Source of the DNA: Perilla frutescens
Taxonomy: Eukaryota > Streptophyta > Magnoliopsida > Lamiales > Lamiaceae
Direction: 5' to 3'
Assembly: GCA_026008535.1 (NCBI GenBank)
Contig: BRKX01000014.1
Span: forward strand, 26,077,194 to 26,141,193
DNA length: 64,000 bases
Shown piece after piece: positions 1 through 12,034 of the stretch. Under the pieces are notes generated by a model. That model worked only from the letters and a program-made list of their open reading frames with translations, did not search any database and was not told the DNA's origin. A program made the position numbers and the translations under genes. Within the stretch, counting starts at the first letter, position 1. The number at the start of each line of letters is the position of its first letter.

Positions 1-377
1 CCGAGAATATCGGCGGATTCCTTGGATCATTTTCTATTGAAAAACTCTAACGAGTCAAGTCTCGGGATGTCGCAAATATTTCCGATTTAATTAAAAATTA
101 TTATTCACGTTCTCTTTGACTGTTGGGGCTTTGATTGACCTCGAATTAAAATTTTAAAAGTACCATTAAAGTTCTCAGGTCGTTCTATTTCTACGAAAAT
201 TATTATTGACCACACATCAAAAATATTTCAACTATAATTTTTTTTTCAATCTTAAATAATACATAAAGTCGCGTCTTTTATCCATTTTACTTTATCTTAG
301 CTCCAATAATTTTTTTGTAGCCTTCTAAATAAATTTAGAAAACTTTTAACTATAATTCAAAAATACGGGATATTACA

Positions 378-390
378 TTCCACCATCCTT
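378..390 (-). other. Polypurine tract of the LARD-like element
   Basis: On the minus strand the purine run AAGGATGGTGGAA lies directly before the LTR start TGTAATATCCC. Just upstream is the GGGACGAAATTT stretch that often precedes the polypurine tract in plant gypsy elements. Confidence 0.7.
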
Positions 391-3141
391 AAAAAAATTT
401 CGTCCCGAAATTTCCATATCCTTGAGAAGGAATAACAAAGTACATCCTTAGGGTTCAATACCCAACTTTCTTCACTTGTCTGCTTGGAACCAATAAGGTT
501 CTCATACTTTAGATTGATTCTCAACCACTATCCCTCTATCTGCTTTCTTTCTGATTATATACTTCTTTGAAGAGTCTATACCCGTTCTGCTTCTACAGAC
601 AGATTTATCCTCCCGAAATCTTGCTTCATCTTATTCTTTAAAATATTGAGGTTTGACCTTCTCGTGCTTTGAAATGTATTCCCGATGCAACTCAATCTTT
701 AAATTCCTCGTTGTGCTCTTCTCGTTTCATCAAGGTGGTAATCCAACTGTCCTATTTCCATTGGTTATCGCTTGCATAAAGATCGCACATCTAGAATTTA
801 TATGCAAGCTCAGAATTTACATGCCATCATCCATTGGATCGTCTTAAATGTTATGAACTAGGAAATTACTTTCGAAATGCACTTTTGACTTTGGAGAGCC
901 CCAACTGGCACTACTTCGGTTCCATTGCCCACTATGTAACACTATCACTCGTTCTCCCGACAATACACTTAAGGGAATATTTCTATAAGCTGTTTCCTCT
1001 ATTTGAGGATCCACACTCGAGTTCTATGAGTGGAAGTTAAATGAAAACAAACGCCTCTGAGTGAGGACTTTCTTTGATCAACAATTCTTTAACAAGTTCA
1101 AAAACTGGAAGAGATATAACACTAGGTTATTTATACCAAAAATATTACCTTATTAGAGGATTTATAACTCGAAGGGTTCTCACATTTTACAAAGATATAT
1201 GATAATAACAAAAGAAAATCAACGCTTAAGAGCTGAGAACCGTGCTGTAATATTTTCATAAAGGCGTCAGCATAGCCTAACAAGGAAATGCCATTGCTGA
1301 TTCTTGATGATCAAAGAAGTACCATCTAAAAGATTTCAAATTATCCAAGAGGATAAAATCAACGAATCCCAAATGGTATAAATGGAGAATTTCAAATGAT
1401 ATGAAGCTGTTGAAGGGAAATTGATTCAATTAACAAGAGAATAAATCGATTTCAAAAGAGAATGAATCAATCGATTCTATTGACACGAGAATGAATAAAT
1501 AGACTCATCAAAACTTCCTATCATAATGAAACTCTCAATCTATCGAACGCTAGGTCTATCTTCTTAACGATCTTCTTCAGGTTCTCCTTCCTTCTTTCTT
1601 GAGCTTCACGCACCTTGTTTTTTTTACGAGGTTGCTACGATAAAGCACGAGTCAGCTAGACTTTGCACCGGCTGAAAAAGTGATGTCTCAGGAATCACTT
1701 TCTACCCATCAGAAGGATACGAGAGAACGACTTGATCTATGATACCTCCTAGACTCAAAATAGTTTGACTTAACTTCTTTAGAAGCTGAGTAGAACACCG
1801 GCAAACATATCTTTAAATTAATTTGGCAGCAATCATGACGACCATCTTTACCCTCATTCTAAAAATTGATCTAAAACAAGCTACAAATCTTGGGAATGAA
1901 ACACGCCAGGGCCTCGATTAGCCATCCACTGAGGTGAAGAGCTTTCTCTTGGAGGAACAAATCTTTATTCTCTGTAATCGCAACAGGATCGTTAAACATG
2001 ACTCCTAAGTTGAAAGCTTGCGTAGGGATTTCTTGAACGTGTAATAGATCTACAATCTGATAACTGACCTATAAATCGATTACTCGTTTCGTTGCTTCTA
2101 GTTCAAAGTTAAAGCTTTATAACCTCATCTCCACATGGAGGTATAAAAGGCAGTGATCGGTCTACCTCAATATTTCGCTTAGGTGACAATTCTAATGTTG
2201 AACCTTGTTTGTAGCAGCCATCATCATCTAACATATCTACCCACGAAAATTGATAGTCTCATCATAGATCGTTGACTTACGTTTTTGTTTTTAAAATATT
2301 TTATTGCTTAATGTGCCCATCTTTCTAGCAACAACGCAAATTCTTGGTCAACTTTAATACAACCTCAATCTGAAAGACTTCTTCTAACCGGATGTTGATC
2401 CCCATAGAGTAGGTTATTTTCCTAACAAACTCAAACACCAAATTGATCTCTTTCTTGGTATACGTACAAAATCTCATAATCCGCTCATTGTGATATACAT
2501 GTGGCAGTTATTCTGAGCCGTAAGTTTATGTTTAGTCATCAAAATGAAACGTTTCCTCAGTCAAACTATGTTCTCAACAATCTCATTAGTGTTTACAAAT
2601 TCAGCCTAAGTTCAGCAACTATAGGCTAAGTTAATCTTACATTCTCCCACTTTCAAGTTCTTGTACTCATTCAAGAGTATAAACAATAAACACATTCCGG
2701 CTATCAATGTTTACAGTATGCATTCCGCACGTTCCCAACATCACAAGTATGCACAAGGCATATATAAACAAGTTCATATATATATGTAATCAACATAGTT
2801 TTTTGACAAAAACCAGTATGCTCATAGACATATTTCAAAACCAATATGCTATCACCATAGCAACAGAGTACGCAATCAGCGCAGTTAATTAGAGTATGAT
2901 ATCCGCATAATAATCAATCTTTCGAAGAATTCCCGTCAACACGGCTAATCCTAACCTTTCATTTTTAGACAGACTTAATATTTTAACAAATATGTAAACT
3001 TTTCAAAACTGAAATTTGCATAAAAACATGCGTACCTTTTAAGTTGTTACGTAAGTGACGAGCTGAGGGCTTATATAATATCACACGGAATTTCAATGAA
3101 AGACGAAATAAGACCCAGCAGGTCTGCAGAGTTGCAAACCT

Positions 3142-3153
3142 GCTCTGATACCA
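3142..3153 (-). other. Primer binding site, initiator Met tRNA type
   Basis: The minus strand reads TGGTATCAGAGC, the standard plant retrotransposon site complementary to the 3' end of initiator Met tRNA. It is separated by three bases from the LTR end GGGGCGCTACA. This fixes the element on the minus strand and the inner end of the 5' LTR at 3157. Confidence 0.85.
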
Positions 3154-3156
3154 CTT

Positions 3157-5969
3157 TGTAGCGCCCCGATCCCGAATGATCGTGGAAATGGACGCCACAG
3201 GGGAGGAAATTAAGAAGTGGGAAAGAAATGGGGTAATTAAATTAATGATGGGGTGTTAATCCAAAAGGATTATTGTTTGGAATAAAATTTAACAACCAAG
3301 TATGCTAAAGATAGGTTATGCCTTCCGGAAAATTAGACAGCATAACCTCTGTAACTAGAGCGAATCCCCGTTTATAACGGCTTATAAGAGAAGAATGAAA
3401 GCTGTAACAATTCAATAAGCTCTTTCATAGGCCAAATGGAAACAAATAACCAGATACCAACAATCAATAGACCCATTCATAGGTCGACAAAAGAAACAGA
3501 CACCAATATGCTAAACAAATGAAGCCCTTCCATAGGCCAAAATGAATGATCAAATAGACATAACGAAAGACGGGCTTCCTCCACTTGGAATAATTATATA
3601 GCTAAGCATGTGATACATGTTAACTAGGAAGTCAACAAATGTTCAGAATCAGAGAAGCAGAATCATATCAACAAAATACCAAGATCAGAGTTCTTAGCAT
3701 TTAGCAAAAGAATACCATAAGTGCAGAAGCTCAATTCTTAACAGAATACTAACAAAAAGAGACAACGGAAAAATATTTAAATCATAATAGCATATATCTC
3801 AGCCTCGTCACCTCCACGCTCCAGCCTACTGACCTGAAAATGTTTGAAAAGATTTGGGCTGAGTACTAATGCACTCAGTGGGCAAGTTCTCACAATTTAA
3901 GTTATACAAATCATTTTGTAAAAGTAATCTATCTGTGTCCGTGCAGGTAGTGAAGCTTAGGAGGTTTAAAAGTTGAAAGCAACCTAAGTTCACCAAAATA
4001 TTTTATCGTGAAGCGCTTAAGAGTATAACCCGTAACTGCCCGCAACCCAAACTTCATCACCAGCACATAATGTTGAGTATGGCCATAGTATACCCAAAGA
4101 GTATAACCAATAAGTGTTTCATTTTAGTCTCACCGACAAGGAGTAGGGCAGGACAAAATAATGCATGCATACTGTAGCTACTCACATTGACACAGCGCTG
4201 GTTTATGAGACTCCGACAATATACAGTAGCATGTAAATATTTAACACAGATAGTCACATATGCAATTTTAGCAAAGCAGAGCTTAATAACTCGAAAGATA
4301 CAATTTGCAAAGATAGTATAGTATAACTTACCTTTCTCGGAATTCTGAAAAGCTAACTCCTGAAGAATTAACCCTGATACTCTTTCTCTAGCTCAGCTGG
4401 TACTACATAAGGTAAGCTTCAACTCAGGATAATCACTATATTTTCGGGAATTAATCTACTATAAACGGAGCTATTATTAATTCTATTCTATTCAAAAATA
4501 GATTGCACGACCCTAGAAACCTCGAATAATTTCGATGAAGAAGGAAATAAATTCCAAAACTTTATTCTTGCTTTACTGGGATCAACTGATTTGACAGAGG
4601 TCTCTTTCCAAAACTTGCCATTTATCCAAATTTTACTAGATCTACACCACAACACTTTTTAACCACTCGAAAATTACGAAAAATATTCAGGGATAATACT
4701 ATACATGCCAAGACTAAAGAATGAGAATTTTAGAATTTTTCGATAACACGTGCTCACGGTATAAAAATAACTGTTTAAATTAAATAATCGAGATTATTCC
4801 AAACTCGTCCGAAAATTACGAAATTCGACGGGCGCATAGAAAATATTATTTGGAACAACTTTTGAGAAGAAACTTTTTCGATTTGACGACCCCAAATAGG
4901 TGAAACGAGGCAAAACGTGAACAGTTCGGCGTCAGTCACTATCCACGTTTTCCGGCGATTTGGCCGGTTTTCGGCTACCGGATGGAAAAGTGTTCAACAT
5001 ACGAAATGTAGAACGCACTTAAATACACGACATACTAAAATTTCAGCTTATAACGATGAGAAACGGACCGAGATGAAGCCGCACAAAGTGGCTACTGTTT
5101 TGGCGCCTTTTCCGGCGACGTCTCCGGCGGCAATGGCTGCTCCGGCAGGTGGGGTGATGGTGGTTGCAGCTCTCTTTCTCCAACCCTCTCTCTCCCTCTC
5201 TCTCCCATCTCCCTTTCTCTCGTCCCTCTATCTCTATCTCATATAACATATATATAGATAAAGTTTTGGGATGGGATAAGGTTGAGGGAGGGGCTGCTAT
5301 ATATGTAGAAAAATTGAAAATATTGGGTATAATTTTTCGGATATAAAATACTGATAAAATAGTTTTGAACTCGGTTAAAAATTACTTTATTTTACCGTAA
5401 GTTCAGTTGATCTCGCATCGAAAAATCGGGAGGTTTATTGGCTCATTTCCTATTTAATGAACTTAAAATGGTATGCCGAAAATGTTATTTGATAATCTAA
5501 CGAGAAAATATTCATTTTCAAATTAACTAGAAATCACCATTTATTTTATCAAAAATATTATTGGGAGCTCGTTTGATCTTTGATTAAAAATCTGAGAACA
5601 CCGGCGGATTCCTTGGATCATTTTCTATTGAAAAACTCTGACGAGTGAAGTCTCGGGATGTCACAAATATTCCCGATTTAATTAAAAATTATTATTCACG
5701 TTCTCTTTGACTGTTGGGGCTTTGATTGACCTCGAATTAAAATTTTAAAAGTACCATTGAAGTTCTCAGGTCGTTCTATTTCTTCGAAAATTATTATTGA
5801 CCACGCATCAAAAATATTTCAACTATAATTTTTTTTTTCAATCTTAAATAATACATAAAGTTGCGTCTTTTATCCATTTTACTTTATCTTAGCTCCAATA
5901 ATTTTTTTGTAGCCTTCTAAATAAATTTAGAAAACTTTTAACTATAATCCAAAAATACGGGGTATTACA
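3157..5969 (-). repeat. 5' LTR of the LARD-like element (2.8 kb)
   Basis: The LTR is bounded by TG...CA on the minus strand: TGTAATACCCC at 5969 and GGGGCGCTACA at 3157. Its U3-proximal 380 bp is repeated at 1-377. It contains a CT-rich tract (5164-5245) and no convincing gene; the ORFs across 4917-5249 are low-complexity readings of that tract. At 2.8 kb the LTR is as long as the internal region. Confidence 0.8.
5160..5260 (-). promoter_or_regulatory. Candidate LTR promoter (TATA run followed by GA-rich leader)
   Basis: On the minus strand a TATATATATG run (about 5248-5257) is followed within 20 bases by a long GA-rich leader. This arrangement is seen at transcription starts of some plant LTRs. 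It is composition-based only; no start site can be proven. Confidence 0.3.
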
Positions 5970-6029
5970 GGCGGATTTGTGAAAATTGGCGGATATTTTG
6001 AATTTGGTTAATATTTTAATTCTATTCTC

Positions 6030-6666
6030 TTCTCCAATGCGCCATTTCCCCCAATTCTGTAAACTGATTTTCCAGCGTCTTGTGCGAGGATTCACGATTT
6101 TGCGTTCATCTTGCCTCGTCAGAGCGATTTCGAGAATTGGGTAGCCTTGAGGTATGCAAAGTTTCGTTTGTTTGGGTTCCCTTACTGTAGGGGGTTTTTC
6201 ATTGATTAATTGTTAGGGTTATATTTATGCTTTGAATTGAAGTGTTTTTCTTACGGATTTTAACTATCAATGTTTCAATGTGTCGGTTGTAGTGTATGGG
6301 CACCCACATTGTAGTATTGATTTAGGGTGATTGATTTTGTGAATTCATTTTGGATTTCGACGCCCCCCGTTTTGATCCCGAAGCTTGTTGGTTAGTTAGA
6401 CGGTTTGAATTTCAGGTTTTCCAAAGATTTTTTCATTTTATTTTGAGGCGCCCTAGTTAATGAATTTGCCATTTTGCTGAATGGGAAATTGCGTGGGTTT
6501 GATGGCCGAATTTGCATGCATGATTTCAGTTATTAATGAATATGTTGGTTGGAACTCTCGAGAATGTTAACTTTTTTCAGTTGCCACTAATTGGATTGTT
6601 TCTATAGATAAGGTAGGATTATAGTCTGTCTTGATTATCTTTGCTGATTACAATAATTGTCTATAG
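6030..6666 (+). other. Probable 5' leader and leader intron of the FAR1-like pseudogene
   Basis: A leader ending CCTTGAG is followed by GTATGCAAAG at 6152, and a CTATAG acceptor at 6661-6666 lies four bases before the ATG at 6671. The result is a 5' UTR intron of about 515 bp (6152-6666). The LARD-like element ends only about 60-180 bp upstream, so it sits in what would be the promoter. The promoter itself is not recognisable. Confidence 0.4.
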
Positions 6667-6670
6667 ATTT

Positions 6671-9204
6671 ATGGCGAAGATGAATATTGACTTGAATGTT
6701 TCGATCGAGAATGAGGCATCTTCCGAGGGTAGCACTCAAGTCAGAACAGATGGAGAATGGGCTGGTAGTGAGGCAGAAACAGGACGTTTGCTTTCTACAA
6801 TGTTAATAGAATTAGAAAATTGTTTAGAAATTGGAAATGTTGTGGATAGTGTAGAGCAAGCATATTTATTATATTGTGAGTACGGCAGGTGCCGGGGGTT
6901 TAGTGTGAGGAAGGGTGACCAATACTATTTCTCCGGGACAAATGAGCTTTGATGGAAAGAATTTGAATGCTCGTGTGAAGGTCGGCCTGATGACAAATGA
7001 TCGAAAGATAGAGTAACATCATATAGGAAACAGATAACTAGGAGCAACTGTAAAGTGAAATTACGGATTAGGAGGGAGAAGAATTGGCAATGGACCGTTC
7101 ATAAATTTGTGAAGAAGCATAATCACGAAATACTCGGCACGCATCAAGCTTATCTGTTACGTTCCGCTCGGCAATTGAGCCATGCAAAACAGTCACTTGT
7201 TGAGGCACTTAAATTTGCGGGTATCGGAGTTAGTCGGGCATGTCGGTTTATGGAAAACGAAGCTGGGGGGCCGCAAAATGTCGGTTTCACGAGGAGGGAT
7301 GCCTATAATCACTTGAATCGAGTTAGACAGTCAACAAGAGTGGGGAATGTCGACGCTAATGCTCTGGTGAATTTATTTGCCAAGAAATCGAACATTGAGC
7401 CTTTCTTTTATTGGAACATGCAGCTAGATGATGAGGGTCGCTTGATGAATTTTTTTTCCGAGACTCTCGTGCTCTTATTGATTATGAGTGCTTTGGAGAC
7501 GTGTTATCGGTTGACACCACGTACAAGACAAATCAGTATGGCCTGGTATGTGCACCATTTGTCGGCATCAACCATCATAGGAGAAATGTGATGCTAGGTT
7601 TGGGCTTCTTGTCGAACGAGATGACGGCTTCCTTTGAATGGCTGTTTGCCACGTTTTTAGAGTTCATGCATGGGAAGAAGCCACAAGTGATCTTCTCCGA
7701 TCAAAGTCAAGCGCTAATGAATGAGATTGATGCTACTTTCAAATCAGTGAGTCATCGGCTTTGTCAGTGGCATATCAGCCGAAACGCCCCCTCTCATTTT
7801 GGAAAATTAAACGGTAACAGTGAATTCAAGCGGCAGTGGTATCACTGCATGCGTGGGGTGGAGACGGATGATGAGTTCGAGGAGTGTTGGGGTTCCATGA
7901 TCACTAACTATGCCCTCGATGATCATAGTTGGTTCTCCAATATGTACATGTTGAAAAAGAGGTGGGCGTCGGTGTTCACGAACACCTCCTTCAGTGCGGG
8001 TCTTCTTGCAACCTCACATAGTGAGGTTATGAACAAGGTATTGAAGGATCTGTGCTCGGCGAGTTCCACTTTGACTGAATTTTTCGATAAGTATGAGCAG
8101 GTCCTGCATGATTGGCATACAAAGGAGACTGCCGACGATGCTCTGAACTTCGCTACACCGGGCAGTTCGTGAACAACAGCCTATTGCTGGCTCAAGCAGC
8201 ACAAGTCTACACAAGGAACATGTATAAGGCATTCGAGTCCCAATTTGCCCTTGCAGTGTCGATATGCAGTTTAAGGTCGCCTCGCAACCCCTCATGTCAA
8301 GGATTCAAGTTATCCAATACAACAGTGAATTGAAACGGGCCCTCTGCAGCTGCCATATGTATGAGACTGAAGGAGTTCTATATCGGCATATACTTAGAAT
8401 TTATTTTTACTTCGATGTGACTAGGCTGCCAACATGTTACATCATGAGTCGATGGTGCAAATTTGCGAGACAGCGACACTTAAACGACATTAGAGACTAT
8501 GTCATTGTGGATAGTAACGGCCACGTTGATGAAATGGTCTTTGTGAACTATGTGATGAGGATCACTCTTGAGGTGGCGCATGATGTGAAAAGCCACCAAC
8601 AAGGCAGGAAGACATGTTTAGATCGAATACGTGTATTGAAGGGTGACGTGCATGCGATGGTTAACAAGGGCATACCACATAAAAGGCAAAAAGCCAGGGA
8701 CTTATCGGGTGCGAGAGCTTATCAGGCCAACATTCGGGATCCTTTCCTAGCCAAACGTCGGGGCAAGACACCAATTACTTCGCACTGGAAGCGAAAGAAA
8801 CTGAATCCCAATCCCCCACCCTCTGTTCCAAAGTGGCCGAGTACCAGAATATTGTCTGATTATGGTTAGTTTCATGCCAAGAATGTCACTTGATAGTTAT
8901 AATTGTCGTTGTCGCTTTTGCAGATGTCGAGCCTTCTGTTCAAAACGATACAAATACCGAGCGATCTAACGAGGGGGATGAGACTGACTCCATTTCAAGG
9001 CGGCCGACGTCACATGATTACATCCCTACGACGTCATTTGAAGTATGGTTTCTTCATACTTACTCCATATCCGGCTCCCAATTTAGATTAATAATTTAAC
9101 CACACTCCTCTAACCCGAAAATTCAGGACGAAGATGCAAGTTTGATTCAGTACTCTCATGATGTTAATCTCGACGAGCCGCTAGATGTGTCATCACTATT
9201 TCAA
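6671..9204 (+). pseudogene. FAR1/FRS-like (MULE-derived transposase family) pseudogene
   Basis: The family are transcription factors domesticated from Mutator-like transposases. Order seen: start MAKMNIDLNV (6671), FAR1 DNA-binding region (about 6840-7130, ending KKHNHE), MULE transposase core with the DDE acidic residues in place (SVDTTY near 7513, FSDQSQ near 7699, SEVMN near 8023), then a SWIM motif (8342-8395). The SWIM zinc finger reads CSC...GVLYRH, so the third Cys is replaced by Tyr. Lesions: in-frame TGA at 6950 and about 6992, a frameshift at the eight-T run near 7449-7456, and two more shifts near 8140-8160 and 8265-8285. The 3' exons are joined by introns 8865-8923 and 9043-9126, with a donor at 9205; the next exon was not found. 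No terminal inverted repeats were seen, so I call it a host-type gene relic rather than a transposon. It could instead be an old MULE. Confidence 0.8.
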
Positions 9205-10552
9205 GTATGTGCTCTAGCTATAAATCACGCCAACGCTGTTCATATTATTTTCCTTGTCCCTTTTATTTACGTGGATGATGAGAAGTTTTTGAATTCGTCC
9301 TTGCTCAAGTCACTAACTGGACAGTCGACAAGCGAAGCTAGGGTGGGGCCCAGCAGATCTTGGTAGGTGTAGGCTCCACTAAGATTGAGCAATTCCATAT
9401 CGGCAGTGCCCTCCAGCTCATGCATCGTGGAGGTAAGGCTACTTTCACGTGATTCTGCAATGTCTTTATCTGCCAAATCATGTCATGACGATACATGTAG
9501 CATGCAGCGTTTGACCAAGTGACCTGCCTGCCGATGCTCCATTTCTCGGCCGGATTGGATTCTGATTTAGACATTTCACAAATGTGGCATGTGCTACAAT
9601 TTAAGAAACTCAACTGTTAAACATGCACGTTACCCCATGCATCAGTTATTAACAGTTTAAATGCACCTTCTATTTATGGTCATAACCCTCCTAACCCTAA
9701 TTCTCATCTCAGATATCCACGGCTGCAAATGGCACCAAGAGCGATATCACAAGATGACGTTTTCTTTACGCTTTACACTTTTCTCCCGTCTCACAAACAA
9801 ACATCGATTCTTTGGTAGAGTTTAGTTCTGGCGATTCCAAGCTTGAAATCTGTTGTCTCGTTCATGATATCTCGTAGTATCCGGGTTAGACAGCCATTGA
9901 AGATTGCTCCATAGGCGCGTTCTGAGTTCTCGTCGATTCGGGGTTCGTTTCGGGTAAGTTTTACCTATCCTTTTTCATTTTTCTTCATCATCAATCCTTC
10001 CACCATCACCACAAATACCTCCCACGTCCATAACATTCCCATATCATCATCAACACCCTCAAAATCATCCCACTTTAGATCGAAACCCAGATTCACTGAT
10101 TTAGGTCTAAAAACCCTAAATCGGGTCAGAAACTTCCAACCATTCGATCTCTTAAACCACTTGTGTAAATTAGCTGAATTTTGGGTATATTTTGCATCTC
10201 TACAGATTGTACCTTATGTTAAAATTTGGGCTCAATCCGAGGTCGTTTGCCAAGGTTTCTGTTCGAGTCTTTATTTAGGGGTTTTCGGGTTATTTGAGTC
10301 GTTTTTGTGTTAATTCTTGTTAAATTCGAGTCTTATTGGTTTTATACAGATTATTGGAGTTCTTAATTCAGTATTGTTCAGTTTATTGTAGGGTTGAATC
10401 AGATACATAGTTGGCGTTGTTCGATTCTAAGCTTCCGCATCGTATTGGTTACATCAGAACCACCGAAGACGACATCTTCTCAAGTATGCTTCTCGATTAA
10501 ATTTGTGCGGTTTATTTTCACAGTTTATGGTTTATAATCGAGTGACCCTAAT
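9205..10552. other. No confident gene; possible leader sequence of the following element
   Basis: The first 270 bases may hold a last exon of the FAR1-like pseudogene, but no family sequence is recognisable. A short minus-strand ORF (9267-9476) looks protein-like and matches nothing I know. From about 9770 the sequence resembles a plant 5' leader with a possible donor GGG/TAAG near 9955, followed by a pyrimidine-rich intron-like stretch. None of this is firm. Confidence 0.25.
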
Positions 10553-11490
10553 TTAACGAAATTAGGGATTTTGAAATTAATCAAGGCTAGGCTTATTATG
10601 TTAATCGATAGATTTGTATGTTCGTGATTTATTATGCTAATCGATGCTTGTATTATGCTAATCGATGCTTGTATTATGTTATTTGTGGCTTTTGAATTTA
10701 ATCGAGGATCACTTGAAATTAATCGAGGCTAGGCTTATTATGTTAATCGATGGATTTGTATGTTACTCGTGACTTATTATGCTAATTGAGGCTTGTATTA
10801 TTTTAATTGTGGTTTTTGAATTTAATCGAGGATCACTTAAAATTAATCGAGGCTCATGTTGAAATTAATCGAGGTTGGGCTTATTATGTTAATCGATGGA
10901 TTTGTATGTTAATCGTGACTTATTATGCTAATCGAGGCAAGTATTATGTTAATTGTGGCTTTTGAATTTAATCGAGGACCACTTAAAATTAATCGAGACT
11001 CATGTTAAAATTAATCGAGGCTCATGTTAAAATTAATCAAGGATCACTTAAAATTAATCGAGGCTCGATGAAATTAATCAAGGTAATTTTAAAAATAATC
11101 GAGGCTCATTTGAAAATTAATTGAGGCTCGATTTAATTAATCGATGCAATTTTTAAAATCAATCGAGTCTCAATTAAAAATTTCCTCGATTGATTTTAAA
11201 AAAATTCTCGATTAATTAAATTGAGCCTCGATTAATTTTAAAATGGGCATCGATTAAATTTAAAAATTACCTTGATTAATTTAAGAGAGCCTCGATTAAA
11301 TTTGAAAAATGTATCGATTAATTTTAAAGAGCCTCGATTAATTTTAAAAGTACCTCGATTAATTTTAAACATGTCTCGGTTAATTTTAAGAGAGTCTCGA
11401 TTAATTTTAAAAGAGACTCGATTAATTTTAAAAATGCCTTGATTAATTTAAGAGAGCCTCAATTAAATTGCATTTTCTCAGATTAATTTA
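10553..11490. repeat. Array A of the degenerate TTAATCGAGGC unit, with orientation switch
   Basis: Units of about 20-25 bp such as AAATTAATCGAGGCTCATG run in one orientation from about 10553 to 11165, then as the reverse complement (CCTCGATTAATTTTAAA) to 11490. Spacers between cores vary in length, so it is not a strict satellite. The early part also has a longer-period repeat: blocks with TTATTATGTTAATCGATGG recur near 10600, 10735 and 10880. Confidence 0.85.
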
Positions 11491-11585
11491 AATTTTATGA
11501 ATTTCCAATTTATATGAAATATTTATTGTATTTATTTTAATTATAATTTTGAAAATGTTGTTAGATTGATTAGCTTAGACTGCCG

Positions 11586-11975
11586 TTATGGAGCATGTGG
11601 GAAGTAGAGAACATAGTCGTCCCTACACGGATTTCTATATTTAGTGCCAATAGATGGCCCGACTCTAGAACTGCTTAGATGTCTTGAAATCACGTACACG
11701 ACTATCTCGGCAGTCTGTTCATGAAGCAGCTCTAGCAAATCTCCATCATCTTGCAAAGAAGCTCTGATCCGTCCGTCGGTATTGGTGCTCGTTAGGTGAA
11801 ATAATTCATACTCCACCATGCTTGGGTCAGTCCGCAACAACTTGTGAACCTCCCTCACCAGTGAGCTAAAACACAACTTATCGGATGACATCGTCACGAG
11901 TTGCTCGTCCCCATCTACACATTCTGATATCTTCCTTCGTCCACTGTGTCGTACAATAATGCAACATCTAACCAT
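11586..11975 (-). pseudogene. MUDRA-like N-terminal (PB1-like) ORF fragment
   Basis: The ORF opens at 12008, but the Met at 11975 (MVRCCIIVRHSGRR) fits the family start better. About 130 residues follow the pattern of the N-terminal beta-grasp/PB1-like region of plant MuDR transposases: an initial strand with basic residues, a middle helix (LVREVHKLL), then an acidic turn (LQDDGDLLELL). No MULE catalytic domain follows; the array begins about 95 bp beyond its stop. It is either a truncated transposase gene or a captured fragment. The family call rests on pattern and is moderate. Confidence 0.4.
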
Positions 11976-12034
11976 CTGCAATTTATAAATAATGCTACAT
12001 GAGGTCACGATTAAACCTTAAACCCTAAACCTTA

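Larger units (their letters stand above)
1..5969 (-). mobile_element. LARD-like non-autonomous Ty3/gypsy element, left LTR cut by window edge
   Basis: Positions 1-377 and about 5590-5969 are nearly the same sequence (a few percent differences). Read on the minus strand both begin TGTAATAYCCCG. A primer binding site complementary to initiator Met tRNA lies at 3142-3153 and a polypurine tract at 378-390, so the order on the minus strand is 5' LTR (3157-5969, 2813 bp), internal region (3156-378, 2779 bp), 3' LTR (377 and below, running out of the window). The internal region has only short unrelated ORFs and no gag, protease, RT or integrase motif that I can see. Long LTRs around a non-coding core are the definition of a LARD. 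The LTR ends and the ACTGAGTGCATTAGTACTCA-like stretch near 3865-3885 resemble Tekay/Del chromovirus LTRs; that lineage assignment is inference. One flank of the possible TSD is GCGGA at 5970-5974; the other is outside the window. Confidence 0.8.

Noticed and set aside
653..1040. ORFs of 64 and 68 residues in the LARD core
   Set aside because: No family motif, plus orientation against the element, and ordinary composition of A/T-rich DNA.
4917..5249. ORFs of 109 and 68 residues in the LARD LTR
   Set aside because: They read a CT/GA-rich low-complexity tract on both strands and lack any domain.
9267..9613. Minus-strand ORFs of 69 and 91 residues
   Set aside because: The 69-residue frame looks protein-like, but it overlaps the expected 3' part of the FAR1-like relic and matches no family I can name.
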